In this document: positions 53,934-62,369 of the stretch, piece by piece
How positions within the stretch are numbered: the first letter of the stretch is position 1
Layout: each line of letters begins with the position of its first letter
Assembly: GCF_014647755.1 (NCBI RefSeq)
Contig: NZ_BMPU01000003.1
Span: forward strand, 62,001 to 126,000
From: Porphyromonas pasteri
GTDB lineage: Bacteria; Bacteroidota; Bacteroidia; Bacteroidales; Porphyromonadaceae
DNA: 64,000 nucleotides
Direction: 5' to 3'
Notes under the pieces: generated by a model
Told to the model about the DNA's origin: nothing
Databases searched by the model: none
Seen by the model: the letters and a program-made list of their open reading frames with translations, nothing else
Position numbers and translations under genes: made by a program

Positions 53934-54506
53934 ATGCAAATCATCCCTACCTCGATCCCCGAGGTCGTCATCATCGAGCCGCGCATCTTCCGTGATGGGC
54001 GGGGCTACTTCTTCGAATCCTTCAGCGAGCAGCGCTTCGCCGAGCTCGTCACTCCTACCCACTTCGTCCAAGACAACGAGAGCCGCTCTACCTATGGCGT
54101 GGTGCGTGGCCTGCACTTCCAGCTCCCCCCTCACGCACAGGCTAAGCTCGTTCGGGTCGTCCGTGGACGGGTACTTGATGTCGCCGTCGACGTACGCGTA
54201 GGCTCACCGACCTTCGGGAAGCACGTCGCCGTCGAGCTCTCGGAGGACAATCATCGGATGCTCTTCCTGCCTCGTGGCTTCGCACACGGCTTCAGCGTCC
54301 TCAGCGATGAGGCCATCTTCCAGTACAAGTGCGACAACTACTACGCGCCCGAAGCTGAGGGTGCTATCGCATGGGATGACCCTGCACTCGGCATCAACTG
54401 GCAGCTGCCCGCCGAAGCCATCTGCCTATCCGAGAAGGATAGCAGGCACCCTCGCCTCGCCGAAGCGCCACAGCTCTTCGACTACAGCCCGACCAGCCGC
54501 CTATGA
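53934..54506 (+). CDS. rfbC: dTDP-4-dehydrorhamnose 3,5-epimerase
   Basis: A 190-residue cupin-fold epimerase, third enzyme of dTDP-rhamnose synthesis. The family phrase FVQDNESRSTYGVVRGLHFQ includes the catalytic histidine (in RGLHFQ), and FLPRGFAHGFSVLSDEA follows. The paired C-terminal segment IAWDDPALGI is also typical. Its stop overlaps the rfbD start by 4 bp. Confidence 0.97.
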   Translation: MQIIPTSIPEVVIIEPRIFRDGRGYFFESFSEQRFAELVTPTHFVQDNESRSTYGVVRGLHFQLPPHAQAKLVRVVRGRVLDVAVDVRVGSPTFGKHVAVELSEDNHRMLFLPRGFAHGFSVLSDEAIFQYKCDNYYAPEAEGAIAWDDPALGINWQLPAEAICLSEKDSRHPRLAEAPQLFDYSPTSRL

Positions 54507-55366
54507 AGATCCTCGTCCTCGGAGCCTCAGGCCAGCTCGGGCGCTGCATCGAGCACGTCGCTCAGGGCTCTACCGACCACTATCACTTCGCTACGAGAGA
54601 GACGCTGGACCTCTCCGACACCTCGGCTATCGAGCAGTTCGCTACCCGTGAGGGCATCGAAGTCATCATCAACTCGGCAGCCTACACCGCTGTCGACCGT
54701 GCCGAAGACGAGCCCGAGCAGGCAGACGAAGTCAACCACCTTGCCGTAGCACGCCTCTCGGAGCTCACCGAGCGCCTCGGCATCTTCCTCATCCATATCT
54801 CCACCGACTACGTCTTCTCTGGGCGTAGCTCTATGCCCTACACAGAGGACATGCCCACGGAGCCTATCGGCGTCTACGGGCAGACGAAGCGCCGTGGCGA
54901 AGAGGCGATACAGCGCCTCGCACCCCGCCACATCATCCTGCGCACCTCATGGCTCTACGCTCCCTATGGGGCGAACTTTATGAAGACTATGCTACGCCTC
55001 GGCAAGGAGCGCCCCGAGATGCGCGTCGTCTTCGACCAAGTCGGCACCCCGACCTCGGCACTCGATCTGGCACGCTGTATCGTGGGGATCATTGAGCGCA
55101 GACAGCTCGATAAGACTGGGCTCTACCACTTCTCCAATGAAGGCGTGTGCTCTTGGTACGACTTCGCCGAAGCCATCTTCCGCCTCTCGGGCTACGACAC
55201 GCAGCTCCATCCCATCCGTAGCAGCGAGTACCCGACACGTGCGGAGCGCCCCCATTACTCTGTCCTCGACAAGGCACGTGTGCGCGAAGCCTTCGGCATC
55301 ACCATCCCCCACTGGCGCACCACGCTGGAGGAATGCCTGCAGCTCACCGCCTCACTCCCCGAATAA
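54503..55366 (+). CDS. rfbD: dTDP-4-dehydrorhamnose reductase
   Basis: A 287-residue NAD(P)H-dependent reductase, last step of dTDP-L-rhamnose synthesis. The Rossmann motif is LVLGASGQLGRCIE; VINSAAYTAVDRAEDEPEQA is diagnostic of RfbD, and ISTDYVFSGR and YGQTKRRGEEA hold the Thr/Tyr/Lys catalytic residues. It follows rfbC with a 4-bp overlap, and rfbB begins 19 bp beyond its stop. Confidence 0.97.
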   Translation: MKILVLGASGQLGRCIEHVAQGSTDHYHFATRETLDLSDTSAIEQFATREGIEVIINSAAYTAVDRAEDEPEQADEVNHLAVARLSELTERLGIFLIHISTDYVFSGRSSMPYTEDMPTEPIGVYGQTKRRGEEAIQRLAPRHIILRTSWLYAPYGANFMKTMLRLGKERPEMRVVFDQVGTPTSALDLARCIVGIIERRQLDKTGLYHFSNEGVCSWYDFAEAIFRLSGYDTQLHPIRSSEYPTRAERPHYSVLDKARVREAFGITIPHWRTTLEECLQLTASLPE

Positions 55367-55385
55367 TCCTCTTCACCACCCACTC

Positions 55386-56426
55386 ATGCACTATCACCGC
55401 TCCCTTCTCATCACCGGCGGCGCTGGCTTCATCGGCTCGCATGTCGTCCGACTTCTGGCCAATAAGTATCCACAGTACCACATCGTCTGCCTGGATAAGC
55501 TCACCTATGCGGGCAACTTGAAGACCCTCGAGGATGTCGCAAGCCTCCCCAACTATACCTTCGTCGAAGCGGACATCTGTGACTACGAGCGCATGCGTGC
55601 TCTCATCACGGAGTATGCCATCGACGGCATCATCCATCTGGCAGCAGAGAGCCACGTAGACCGAAGCATCTCCGACCCGTTCACTTTCGCCCGCACCAAC
55701 GTCATGGGTACGCTGAGCCTACTCGAAGCTGCCCGCGTGACGTGGGGCGCTACGCCCGAGCGCTTTGAGGGGAAGCGCTTCTACCACATCTCCACCGACG
55801 AAGTCTATGGCGCACTGGAGATCGGCGGGGGCTTCTTCACCGAGGAGACCAAGTACGCTCCGCACAGCCCCTACTCCGCCAGCAAGGCCTCCAGCGACCA
55901 CTTCGTCCGTGCCTACCACGATACCTATGGCCTGCCAACGATCGTGACGAACTGCTCGAATAACTACGGCCCGTACCAGTTCCCCGAGAAGCTCATCCCC
56001 CTCTTCATCGATAACATCCGCAAGCGCAAGCCCCTGCCCGTCTACGGCAAGGGAGAGAACATCCGCGACTGGCTCTTCGTCGAAGACCACGCACGCGCCA
56101 TTGACCTAATCTTCCACAAGGGGAAGACCGCCGACACCTACAACATCGGGGGCTTCAATGAGTGGCGCAACATCGACCTCATCCACCTGCTGGTGAAGGT
56201 CACCGACCGCCTCCTGGGCAATCCCGAAGGTCACTCCGAGGAGCTCATCACCTTCGTCACCGACCGCGCGGGGCACGACCTGCGCTATGCCATCGACTCG
56301 TCGAAGCTACACCGAGAGCTTGGCTGGGAGCCCAGCCTCCAATTCGAGGAAGGTCTGGAGAAGACCGTGAAGTGGTACCTCGAGCACCAAGACTGGATCG
56401 ACCACGTCAGCCAGCGCGTGAGCTAA
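55386..56426 (+). CDS. rfbB: dTDP-glucose 4,6-dehydratase
   Basis: A 346-residue extended short-chain dehydrogenase, second enzyme of the pathway. It has TGGAGFIGSHVVRLLANKYP at the N-terminus, the HLAAESHVDRSI block and the catalytic YSASKASSDHFVRAYHDTYG. The ATG at 55386 starts directly at the conserved region; open frame continues upstream across rfbD but is not used. It ends the rfb unit before a strong terminator. Confidence 0.97.
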   Translation: MHYHRSLLITGGAGFIGSHVVRLLANKYPQYHIVCLDKLTYAGNLKTLEDVASLPNYTFVEADICDYERMRALITEYAIDGIIHLAAESHVDRSISDPFTFARTNVMGTLSLLEAARVTWGATPERFEGKRFYHISTDEVYGALEIGGGFFTEETKYAPHSPYSASKASSDHFVRAYHDTYGLPTIVTNCSNNYGPYQFPEKLIPLFIDNIRKRKPLPVYGKGENIRDWLFVEDHARAIDLIFHKGKTADTYNIGGFNEWRNIDLIHLLVKVTDRLLGNPEGHSEELITFVTDRAGHDLRYAIDSSKLHRELGWEPSLQFEEGLEKTVKWYLEHQDWIDHVSQRVS

Positions 56427-56458
56427 GGCCATCCGCTCCTCCTCACATCAAACACATC

Positions 56459-56502
56459 GTGGGCTACCCTCTCCTTCTGAGGGTAGCCCACGTTGCTTTT
56501 TT
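56459..56502 (+). terminator. Intrinsic terminator of the rfb unit
   Basis: A 13-bp perfect stem (56459-56471 with 56479-56491, arm GTGGGCTACCCTC) with a 7-nt loop, followed by GTTGCTTTTTT. Confidence 0.9.
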
Positions 56503-56588
56503 GCGTAGAGAAGGACGCACCTACAAGGCTGCTCACATCCTCTGCTACCTACCGCCCACAGCGACATCGCACGGTAGGTAATATGAAC

Positions 56589-56715
56589 CTATATTGGTCA
56601 GCGAGTCAAGCTATATTGGTTCGCTCACGGACCTATATAGGTCACGCGACAGACCTATATTGGTCGCGCCATCGACCAATATAGGTTCACACCACCCTCC
56701 CCTATAGAAGTGCAT
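56589..56715. repeat. Array of 22-bp-spaced palindromic units, unoccupied counterpart of the copy F site
   Basis: Cores begin at 56589, 56611, 56633, 56655 and 56677, exactly 22 bp apart: CCTATATTGG, GCTATATTGG, CCTATATAGG, CCTATATTGG and CCAATATAGG. The segment 56601-56715 matches, in order, both sides of element copy F (59366-59403 and 59727-59800), including spacer sequences. Confidence 0.85.
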
Positions 56716-56730
56716 AGCTCTATACCGAAG

Positions 56731-59118
56731 CTATAGTCGATCCAGCTCGCCGAGGCTGCTCTCCACCTTATTAAACTTCTGCTTACCGAGGCTATAGCTA
56801 AGGCGAAGGATCACCTTACGACTTTCGCTACCGAACCGTGTAGTCAGGTCCAATGCCCCCTTGTGCCCATAGTTGTCCCAGCGATCGGTATGGAAGATAT
56901 CCGTCATCAAGAGCGAGAGGCGCAGGCGATCATCAACCCACATACGGCTAAGCCCGATATCCAGACTACCATTGGGCTTGATGACTTCGTAGCTCCCGCC
57001 CTGGCGCTTGGAGTTATAGCGACCCGACAATTCAAGGTTAAGCCCGAGGGGAAGAAGGATACTATTGCTCACCGACATAAGGTATGAGGGGCGCTTGTAT
57101 TCCTCCTTGTAGGTCTCGTAGTCCAGCTTATTCACGAAGTAGTACAAGCCGAGATTTGCACTGAAGTCCCACCACGGGGTAAGGCGCTTGGAGAAGAGTC
57201 CCTCCAGCCCCACCTGCTGCTGTGCCCCGATATTCTTCGTGGTCATAACGGTCTTCGTCGTCCCAAGCGCATCTGTGATCGAGGTGAAGTAGTCGTCGAG
57301 CTTGGAGTAAGAGAGGTTAAGAGAGAGGCTGTTCCACACATAGCTCAGGATAAGTTTATTGCTAATCTGTGGCTTGAGGAAGGGGTTCCCCTTCCAATAG
57401 GACAACTCATCAAGCAGGTATTCAAAGGGGTTAAGATCTTCGTAGCGGGGCTTATCTTGGCGACGACTATACAGCAGGGCTACCTTACTCTGCTCATTGA
57501 GGGCATAGGAGATACTCAGGTTGGGGAAGAGTCGTAGGTGGCTATCGCTATGCTCCTCCCCGTCCTGACTGGAATAGGCATTGAGCTTGCTGGAGGTGTG
57601 CATATACTCCAGACGTAGCCCCGCACTAAGCTCCAGCTTCCCCAGAGTATGGGTGTACTGCGTATAGCCCTCGATATTCCCCTCGTCATAGTGGAAGGTA
57701 TTTGAGCGCTGGTTATCGATAGCTCCATTCTTCTTAAAGAGGAAGGTATTGTGGCTTCTGATGAAGGAGGTCTTAGCACCAGCGAGCCATTCACTCTCAT
57801 CATTGGGCTTGTGCTTATAGTCCGCCAGGAGCGCATAGATATCTATATCCTTGTCGGGCTGTGAGTAGAAGAAGTCCGAGCGCACCAGCATGTTGGTCGC
57901 AGAGTAGTAGGTGTTAGGCTGCTCACAGCGCGCTGTGCCATCAAAGCGTGTCCAGTCCGCAGTGATGGAGAGCTGGTGCTTGTCAGATGGGCGATAGAGA
58001 TAGTTCAAGCTATTGCTGTAGCGGAGGGTCTTCTGCTCCACATAGTCATTACGCGCCCGAAGGATGCCGTCCAGCGTAGTTGTCCCTTGATAGACTTGGG
58101 TCTCTGTCGCTGTGACCCCAGGACCAGCGAGTAGATTCACCGAGCTATTGACGAAGAGCTTACTCGTCGGAGTGGCCTGCCAAGAGAAATCAATCCCCGC
58201 CGAATAGGTGTTACGCATATCGGTATCTACCGTCTCGGAGAGATACTTATTCCCATCCTGAAGCCTCTCATAGCCGTAGTCCATCGCATGATGCCCGATG
58301 GCATGGTTATAATTGAGCCCCAGTTGCCACTTATCTGTATTGTAGGATAGAGCGAGGTCCGAGCTCTGGCGAAGGTTCTCCCAATAGGCAAAGCTGTGTG
58401 AGGTGGTGAGGTAAAAGCCAGAGCGAACGGATGCCTTCGTGATGATATTGATGACGCCACCAGCTCCATCAGCCCCAAAGCTGGCATTCGGACTCGGGGA
58501 AGTCTCTATGCTGGAGATCTTTGAGGAGGGGAGCGAGCGTAGATAAGCCGATAGCTCTTCCCCCTTTAGCATCAGCTTCCGCCCATTGACATATATCGCT
58601 GTTCCCCCGATGGTCGCTAAGGAGATATCCCCCTTGTTGCTCACCAAGATACCCGGGGAATGCTTCAGCACATCCAGCGCAGTCCCTATATCTGTGAGGT
58701 AAGACTGAGCGACGTGAATCCGGATCTTCCCATTGGATGCGCTGGTCAGTGAGCGGGACTTGCGAGCGGTGACGACGACATCCTTTAGGGAAATATCCTC
58801 TACCTCCAGCTGGATATCGGGGAGTGTATCGGCCGAGGCGATAGCCATCTTTCTCTTCACCTCCTTATAGCCCAGTGCCCTTATACAAAGGAGGAACTCC
58901 CCCTTGCGCTGGAGGATCGAATACTGCCCAGCAGCATCAGTGAGTACGGACTCTACGAGGACATCTCCTGGAGAAGCTACCAGCATGACGACGGCTGCAT
59001 CCACTCCCTGGCGGTTCTCGTCGAGGACTCTCCCCATGACCTTTGTCTGCGCACTTCCCGAGATAGCACAGCCTATCGCCATACAAAACAAGAAGAGCCT
59101 TAGCGTAAATCTATTCAT
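56731..59118 (-). CDS. TonB-dependent receptor-like outer-membrane protein
   Basis: A 795-residue outer-membrane protein. A signal peptide spans about residues 1-23 (ending ISGSAQ). A carboxypeptidase-regulatory-like domain (about 25-110, GRVLDENRQGVDAAVVMLVA) is followed by a plug region (about 120-230, LKDVVVTARKSRSL and FGADGAGGVINIITK). The rest is a beta-barrel of the OMP_b-brl_3 kind, with the conserved SRRQDKPRYEDLNPFEYLLD. The start is the ATG at 59118 before the signal peptide; 27 upstream codons are open but lack features. No partner SusD gene is adjacent, so the substrate (peptide, siderophore or metal complex) is unknown. The gene stands between directly repeated arrays (56601 and 59366). 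Confidence 0.9.
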   Translation of the reverse strand: MNRFTLRLFLFCMAIGCAISGSAQTKVMGRVLDENRQGVDAAVVMLVASPGDVLVESVLTDAAGQYSILQRKGEFLLCIRALGYKEVKRKMAIASADTLPDIQLEVEDISLKDVVVTARKSRSLTSASNGKIRIHVAQSYLTDIGTALDVLKHSPGILVSNKGDISLATIGGTAIYVNGRKLMLKGEELSAYLRSLPSSKISSIETSPSPNASFGADGAGGVINIITKASVRSGFYLTTSHSFAYWENLRQSSDLALSYNTDKWQLGLNYNHAIGHHAMDYGYERLQDGNKYLSETVDTDMRNTYSAGIDFSWQATPTSKLFVNSSVNLLAGPGVTATETQVYQGTTTLDGILRARNDYVEQKTLRYSNSLNYLYRPSDKHQLSITADWTRFDGTARCEQPNTYYSATNMLVRSDFFYSQPDKDIDIYALLADYKHKPNDESEWLAGAKTSFIRSHNTFLFKKNGAIDNQRSNTFHYDEGNIEGYTQYTHTLGKLELSAGLRLEYMHTSSKLNAYSSQDGEEHSDSHLRLFPNLSISYALNEQSKVALLYSRRQDKPRYEDLNPFEYLLDELSYWKGNPFLKPQISNKLILSYVWNSLSLNLSYSKLDDYFTSITDALGTTKTVMTTKNIGAQQQVGLEGLFSKRLTPWWDFSANLGLYYFVNKLDYETYKEEYKRPSYLMSVSNSILLPLGLNLELSGRYNSKRQGGSYEVIKPNGSLDIGLSRMWVDDRLRLSLLMTDIFHTDRWDNYGHKGALDLTTRFGSESRKVILRLSYSLGKQKFNKVESSLGELDRL

Positions 59119-59229
59119 TGCTTTAGTGGTGGTGGTTACAAGCTCGCTGGGACAGACCGCCCCACACTTGTGATGGATATTGAGGAGCTGCGGAAGCAAC
59201 TTGATATTCCCTTATATGCAGGTATATAG

Positions 59230-59237
59230 CAAAGGTA
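59230..59237 (-). promoter_or_regulatory. Putative -7 element for the TonB-dependent receptor
   Basis: The minus strand reads TACCTTTG (59237 to 59230), a TAnnTTTG match about 112 bp upstream of the start. Confidence 0.4.
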
Positions 59238-59365
59238 CGGTTAATTATATCGATTTTATTAAGCCACAAGTCTACACGGCGCCCACATCAAGGTGTAGGC
59301 TATTCGTGCTTGATACAGCACTTCAGCCGAGCGTCTATGAGGAAGTGGAATGAAGCTGTAGAAGA

Positions 59366-59403
59366 GCGCGTCAAGCTATATTGGTTCGCTCACGAGCCTA
59401 TAT
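59366..59403. repeat. Left part of the 22-bp array interrupted by copy F
   Basis: GCTATATTGG (from 59376) and CCTATAT (from 59398) are 22 bp apart. The stretch matches 56601-56638 at 35 of 38 positions. Confidence 0.8.
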
Positions 59404-59726
59404 AGAGACTGTTGCCGAGAGTCCTGTCCTCTATTTAGAGTGCTAAGTCATTGCGCACCCAGCTACCCAATATACCTCTCCGAAGTGATACACAAGCCCT
59501 TCGCCTTATCGCGAGTATTCCTCTTATCCAGCGGAGGGAAAAGTGTCCTTCTCGTGAAGAAAAAAGCGCCTTCCTGTAGTGGTTTTTCCGCATCTATGTA
59601 CGTAGTCTTAAAGACCAGGCACGTAAATTCAAATATCCACGTACGTAGATATTAGAGCCACGTACGTAGCCCAAACTTATCTACCACTCGTCCGCAACTT
59701 TCACCCCTAAGCGGAGCAACAACCCA
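59404..59726 (+). repeat. Dispersed 323-bp TIR element, copy F
   Basis: The ends AGAGACTGTTGC and GCAACAACCCA are inverted repeats. CCTATAT precedes and ATATAGG follows; the undivided CCTATATAGG core at the matching place in 56601-56715 shows that ATAT was duplicated on insertion. A 71-codon frame (59440-59655, ending HVRRY) lies inside and recurs in other copies. Confidence 0.9.
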
Positions 59727-59800
59727 ATATAGGTCACGCGACGAACCAATACTAGTCACGCCATCGACCAATATAGGTGCATACTACCCTCCTCTATAGG
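59725..59800. repeat. Right part of the 22-bp array interrupted by copy F
   Basis: CCAATATAGG (59725), CCAATACTAG (59747) and CCAATATAGG (59769) are 22 bp apart. The stretch matches 56635-56715 including the following TACCCTCC-like tail. Confidence 0.8.
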
Positions 59801-59905
59801 ACAACTAAGTGACAATAGGACCTACGGCTTCGTAGCTTCTATTCCTTTTCTGCTATTTGCCTCGAATTACCCCCTTCGGGCAAAGCGACTACGGGGAAAA
59901 GGTCG

Positions 59906-59913
59906 TACCTTTG
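59906..59913 (+). promoter_or_regulatory. Putative -7 element for the Sua5/YrdC gene
   Basis: TACCTTTG, a TAnnTTTG match, lies only 18 bp before the ATG at 59932, so the leader would be very short and earlier start codons can be excluded. Confidence 0.5.
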
Positions 59914-59931
59914 TCCCTACCTATTATATAT

Positions 59932-60534
59932 ATGGAGATGGACACAAAGAAGATTACTCAAGAGCCTTACGACAAAGCCGACCTAGACGAAGCTGTAGAG
60001 ACCCTGCGCCGTGGTGGGATCATCCTCTATCCCACAGATACTGTGTGGGGTATCGGTTGTGATGCCACCAACGAAGAAGCTGTGCGCCGTATCTACGAGC
60101 TCAAGCGTCGCGAAGACAGCAAGAGTATGCTCGTCCTCGTAGCAGAGACCTACGAAGTCGAGCGTCTGGTGAGCGAAGTCCCCGAGGTCGCCTATGACCT
60201 TATGGAGCTCGCCGTGCGCCCCATCACCATCATCTATCCCCACGCCACAGGCGTAGCGCCTAACCTCCTCGGCGAAGGAGGCTCTCTCGGCATCCGCCAG
60301 AGCCGTGAGCTCTTCTCCTCCACCCTCTGCAAGCGCCTGCGCCGCCCCATCGTCTCTACCTCTGCCAACATCAGTGGGGAGCCTACCCCGCTCTTCTTCT
60401 CGGGCATCAGCCCCGAGATCGTCGCTGGCGTAGACTATATCGTCAAGTACCGTCAGAGTGACGAGACGCCTCGTGAGCCCTCTCAGATCATCATGCTCGG
60501 GCCCACGGGCGAGGTCAAGGTCATACGCCCATAG
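59932..60534 (+). CDS. Sua5/YciO/YrdC family protein (threonylcarbamoyl-AMP synthase-like)
   Basis: A 200-residue member of the family whose best-known role is making threonylcarbamoyl-AMP for the t6A modification of tRNA. The nucleotide-binding block RRGGIILYPTDTVWGIGCDA lies at about residues 25-45, with RRIYELKRREDSKSMLVLV next; PIVSTSANISGEPTP is the second signature. The R-x-S-rich stretch LGIRQSRELF falls where the canonical RxP motif sits and looks shifted, so a YciO-type paralogue is possible. The start at 59932 (or 59938) is set by the promoter. The ClC gene begins 15 bp after its stop. Confidence 0.88.
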   Translation: MEMDTKKITQEPYDKADLDEAVETLRRGGIILYPTDTVWGIGCDATNEEAVRRIYELKRREDSKSMLVLVAETYEVERLVSEVPEVAYDLMELAVRPITIIYPHATGVAPNLLGEGGSLGIRQSRELFSSTLCKRLRRPIVSTSANISGEPTPLFFSGISPEIVAGVDYIVKYRQSDETPREPSQIIMLGPTGEVKVIRP

Positions 60535-60549
60535 CCGCTGCACACGCCG

Positions 60550-62346
60550 ATGTCTGCCTTCAGTCAAGCCATCACACCACTGCTCGACCGCCTCATCAGC
60601 TGGCGAGAGCGCCACATCAGCGAGCGCTACTTCCTCCTCATCCTGAGCCTGCTCATCGGGGTGACGATGGCGCTTGTGGCTGCTCTCCTCAAGTTCATCA
60701 TCCACGTCGTCGAGACCTTCATCCTCCAGAATATCGAGGATCATCACTACCTCTACCTACTCTTCCCCGCACTGGGGATCCTCCTCTCCCTGCTCTTCGT
60801 CCGCTACATCGTGCGGGACGATATCAGCCATGGGGTGACGAAGGTGCTCAGCTCCATCTCCCAGCGTAAGAGCCGTATCAAGCCGCACAACACCTGGAGC
60901 TCCATCATAGCCAGTGCCCTGACCATTAGCTTCGGGGGATCGGTAGGGGCTGAGAGCCCTATCGTAATGACGGGTGCAGCCGTGGGGTCGAACTTCGGAC
61001 GTCTCTTCCGCCTCGAGCAGCGCAACCTTATGCTCCTCATCGGCTGTGGTGTCGCTGGTGCCCTCGGGGGCATCTTCAAGGCACCTATCACGGGGCTTGT
61101 CTTCGTCATCGAGGTCCTACTCCTTGACCTCACGATGGCCTCCGTCCTCCCTCTCCTGGTCAGCTCCGTCTCGGCTGCTGCCGTGGCCTACGTCCTCTCA
61201 GGGAAGGAGATCCTCTTCCAGTTCATCCAGACCGACCCCTATCATATCGAGCGCATCCCGCTGATGATCCTGCTGGGCGTGGTGTGCGGGCTGATGTCGC
61301 TGTACTTCTCGAAGACGATGTTCCGCTTCGAGAGCGAGCTGAAGCGCATCAAGGACATCCGCCTGCGCTACCTCATCTCGGCAGCTATCCTCTCCCTGCT
61401 CATCTTCGTCTTCCCTCCGCTCTATGGCGAAGGATATGACTCGGTGAATATCCTCTTGGATGGGCAGTACACGCAGCTCCTCGATGGGAGTATCTTCGAG
61501 GCGTTCTCGAACTCCTACTGGGTCGTCTTCACCTTCTTCCTCCTGACCGTCCTCTTCAAGGTCTTCGCCTCCGTAGCGACGAACTCGGGCGGTGGCTGTG
61601 GCGGGCTCTTCGCTCCTACCCTCTTTATGGGCGGGCTCACGGGCTTCATCTTCTCCTATCTGGTGAACTACTTCAGTTCGCTCAACGTCTTCATCTCCCC
61701 TAAGAACTACATCCTGCTCGGTATGGCAGGGCTGATGGCTGGCGTGATGCACGCCCCACTGACGGGTGTCTTCCTCATCGCAGAGCTCTCGGGCGGGTAC
61801 AACCTCTTCCTGCCACTGATGCTCGTGTCGCTGACCTCCTTCGCCACGATCCGTATCTTTATGCCCCACAGTATCTACTCGCTCCGCTTGGCAGAGCAGG
61901 GCAAGCTCCTCACGCATCAGAAGGATACGGCCGTACTGACGCTGATGAATCTCGAGAGCGTGCTGGAGCGCGACTTCGAAGTCGTCTCCCCCGACATGAC
62001 CCTCGGTGAGATGGTCAGCGTCATCTCAGTGAGCCACCGCAACTCCTTCCCCGTGGTCGATGAGCGCGGCATGCTCGTCGGCATCGTCGAGCTGGATAAT
62101 GTGCGCAACATTATGTTCCGCCCCGAACTCTACGACCGCTACAAAGTGCGTAAGATCATGGTCACTCCCGAGGTCAAGGTCTCCTCAGCTACCCCGATGA
62201 CGGAGGTCATGCGCCTCTTCGACGAGACGAAGGCGTGGAAGATGCCCGTCGTCGATGAGGAAGGGCGCTACCTCGGCTTCATCAGCAAGAGCGCGATCTT
62301 CAATAGCTACCGCGAGGTACTCAACTGCACCTTCATCGGGGACTAA
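60550..62346 (+). CDS. ClC-family chloride channel/antiporter with CBS domains
   Basis: A 598-residue membrane protein. The chloride-pathway motifs are visible: GSVGAESPIV (carrying the gating glutamate) at about residue 135 and GGGCGGLFAPTLFMGG at about residue 355. Around 10 membrane segments fill residues 30-440. The last 150 residues are cytoplasmic with two CBS domains (about 465-520 and 530-590, VSHRNSFPVVDERGMLVGIV and MPVVDEEGRYLGFI), which usually bind adenine nucleotides. It is flanked closely by the Sua5-like gene (15 bp) and the pseudouridine synthase gene (23 bp). Confidence 0.95.
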   Translation: MSAFSQAITPLLDRLISWRERHISERYFLLILSLLIGVTMALVAALLKFIIHVVETFILQNIEDHHYLYLLFPALGILLSLLFVRYIVRDDISHGVTKVLSSISQRKSRIKPHNTWSSIIASALTISFGGSVGAESPIVMTGAAVGSNFGRLFRLEQRNLMLLIGCGVAGALGGIFKAPITGLVFVIEVLLLDLTMASVLPLLVSSVSAAAVAYVLSGKEILFQFIQTDPYHIERIPLMILLGVVCGLMSLYFSKTMFRFESELKRIKDIRLRYLISAAILSLLIFVFPPLYGEGYDSVNILLDGQYTQLLDGSIFEAFSNSYWVVFTFFLLTVLFKVFASVATNSGGGCGGLFAPTLFMGGLTGFIFSYLVNYFSSLNVFISPKNYILLGMAGLMAGVMHAPLTGVFLIAELSGGYNLFLPLMLVSLTSFATIRIFMPHSIYSLRLAEQGKLLTHQKDTAVLTLMNLESVLERDFEVVSPDMTLGEMVSVISVSHRNSFPVVDERGMLVGIVELDNVRNIMFRPELYDRYKVRKIMVTPEVKVSSATPMTEVMRLFDETKAWKMPVVDEEGRYLGFISKSAIFNSYREVLNCTFIGD

Positions 62347-62369
62347 GTCTCCCCTCCCCATATCCCCGT

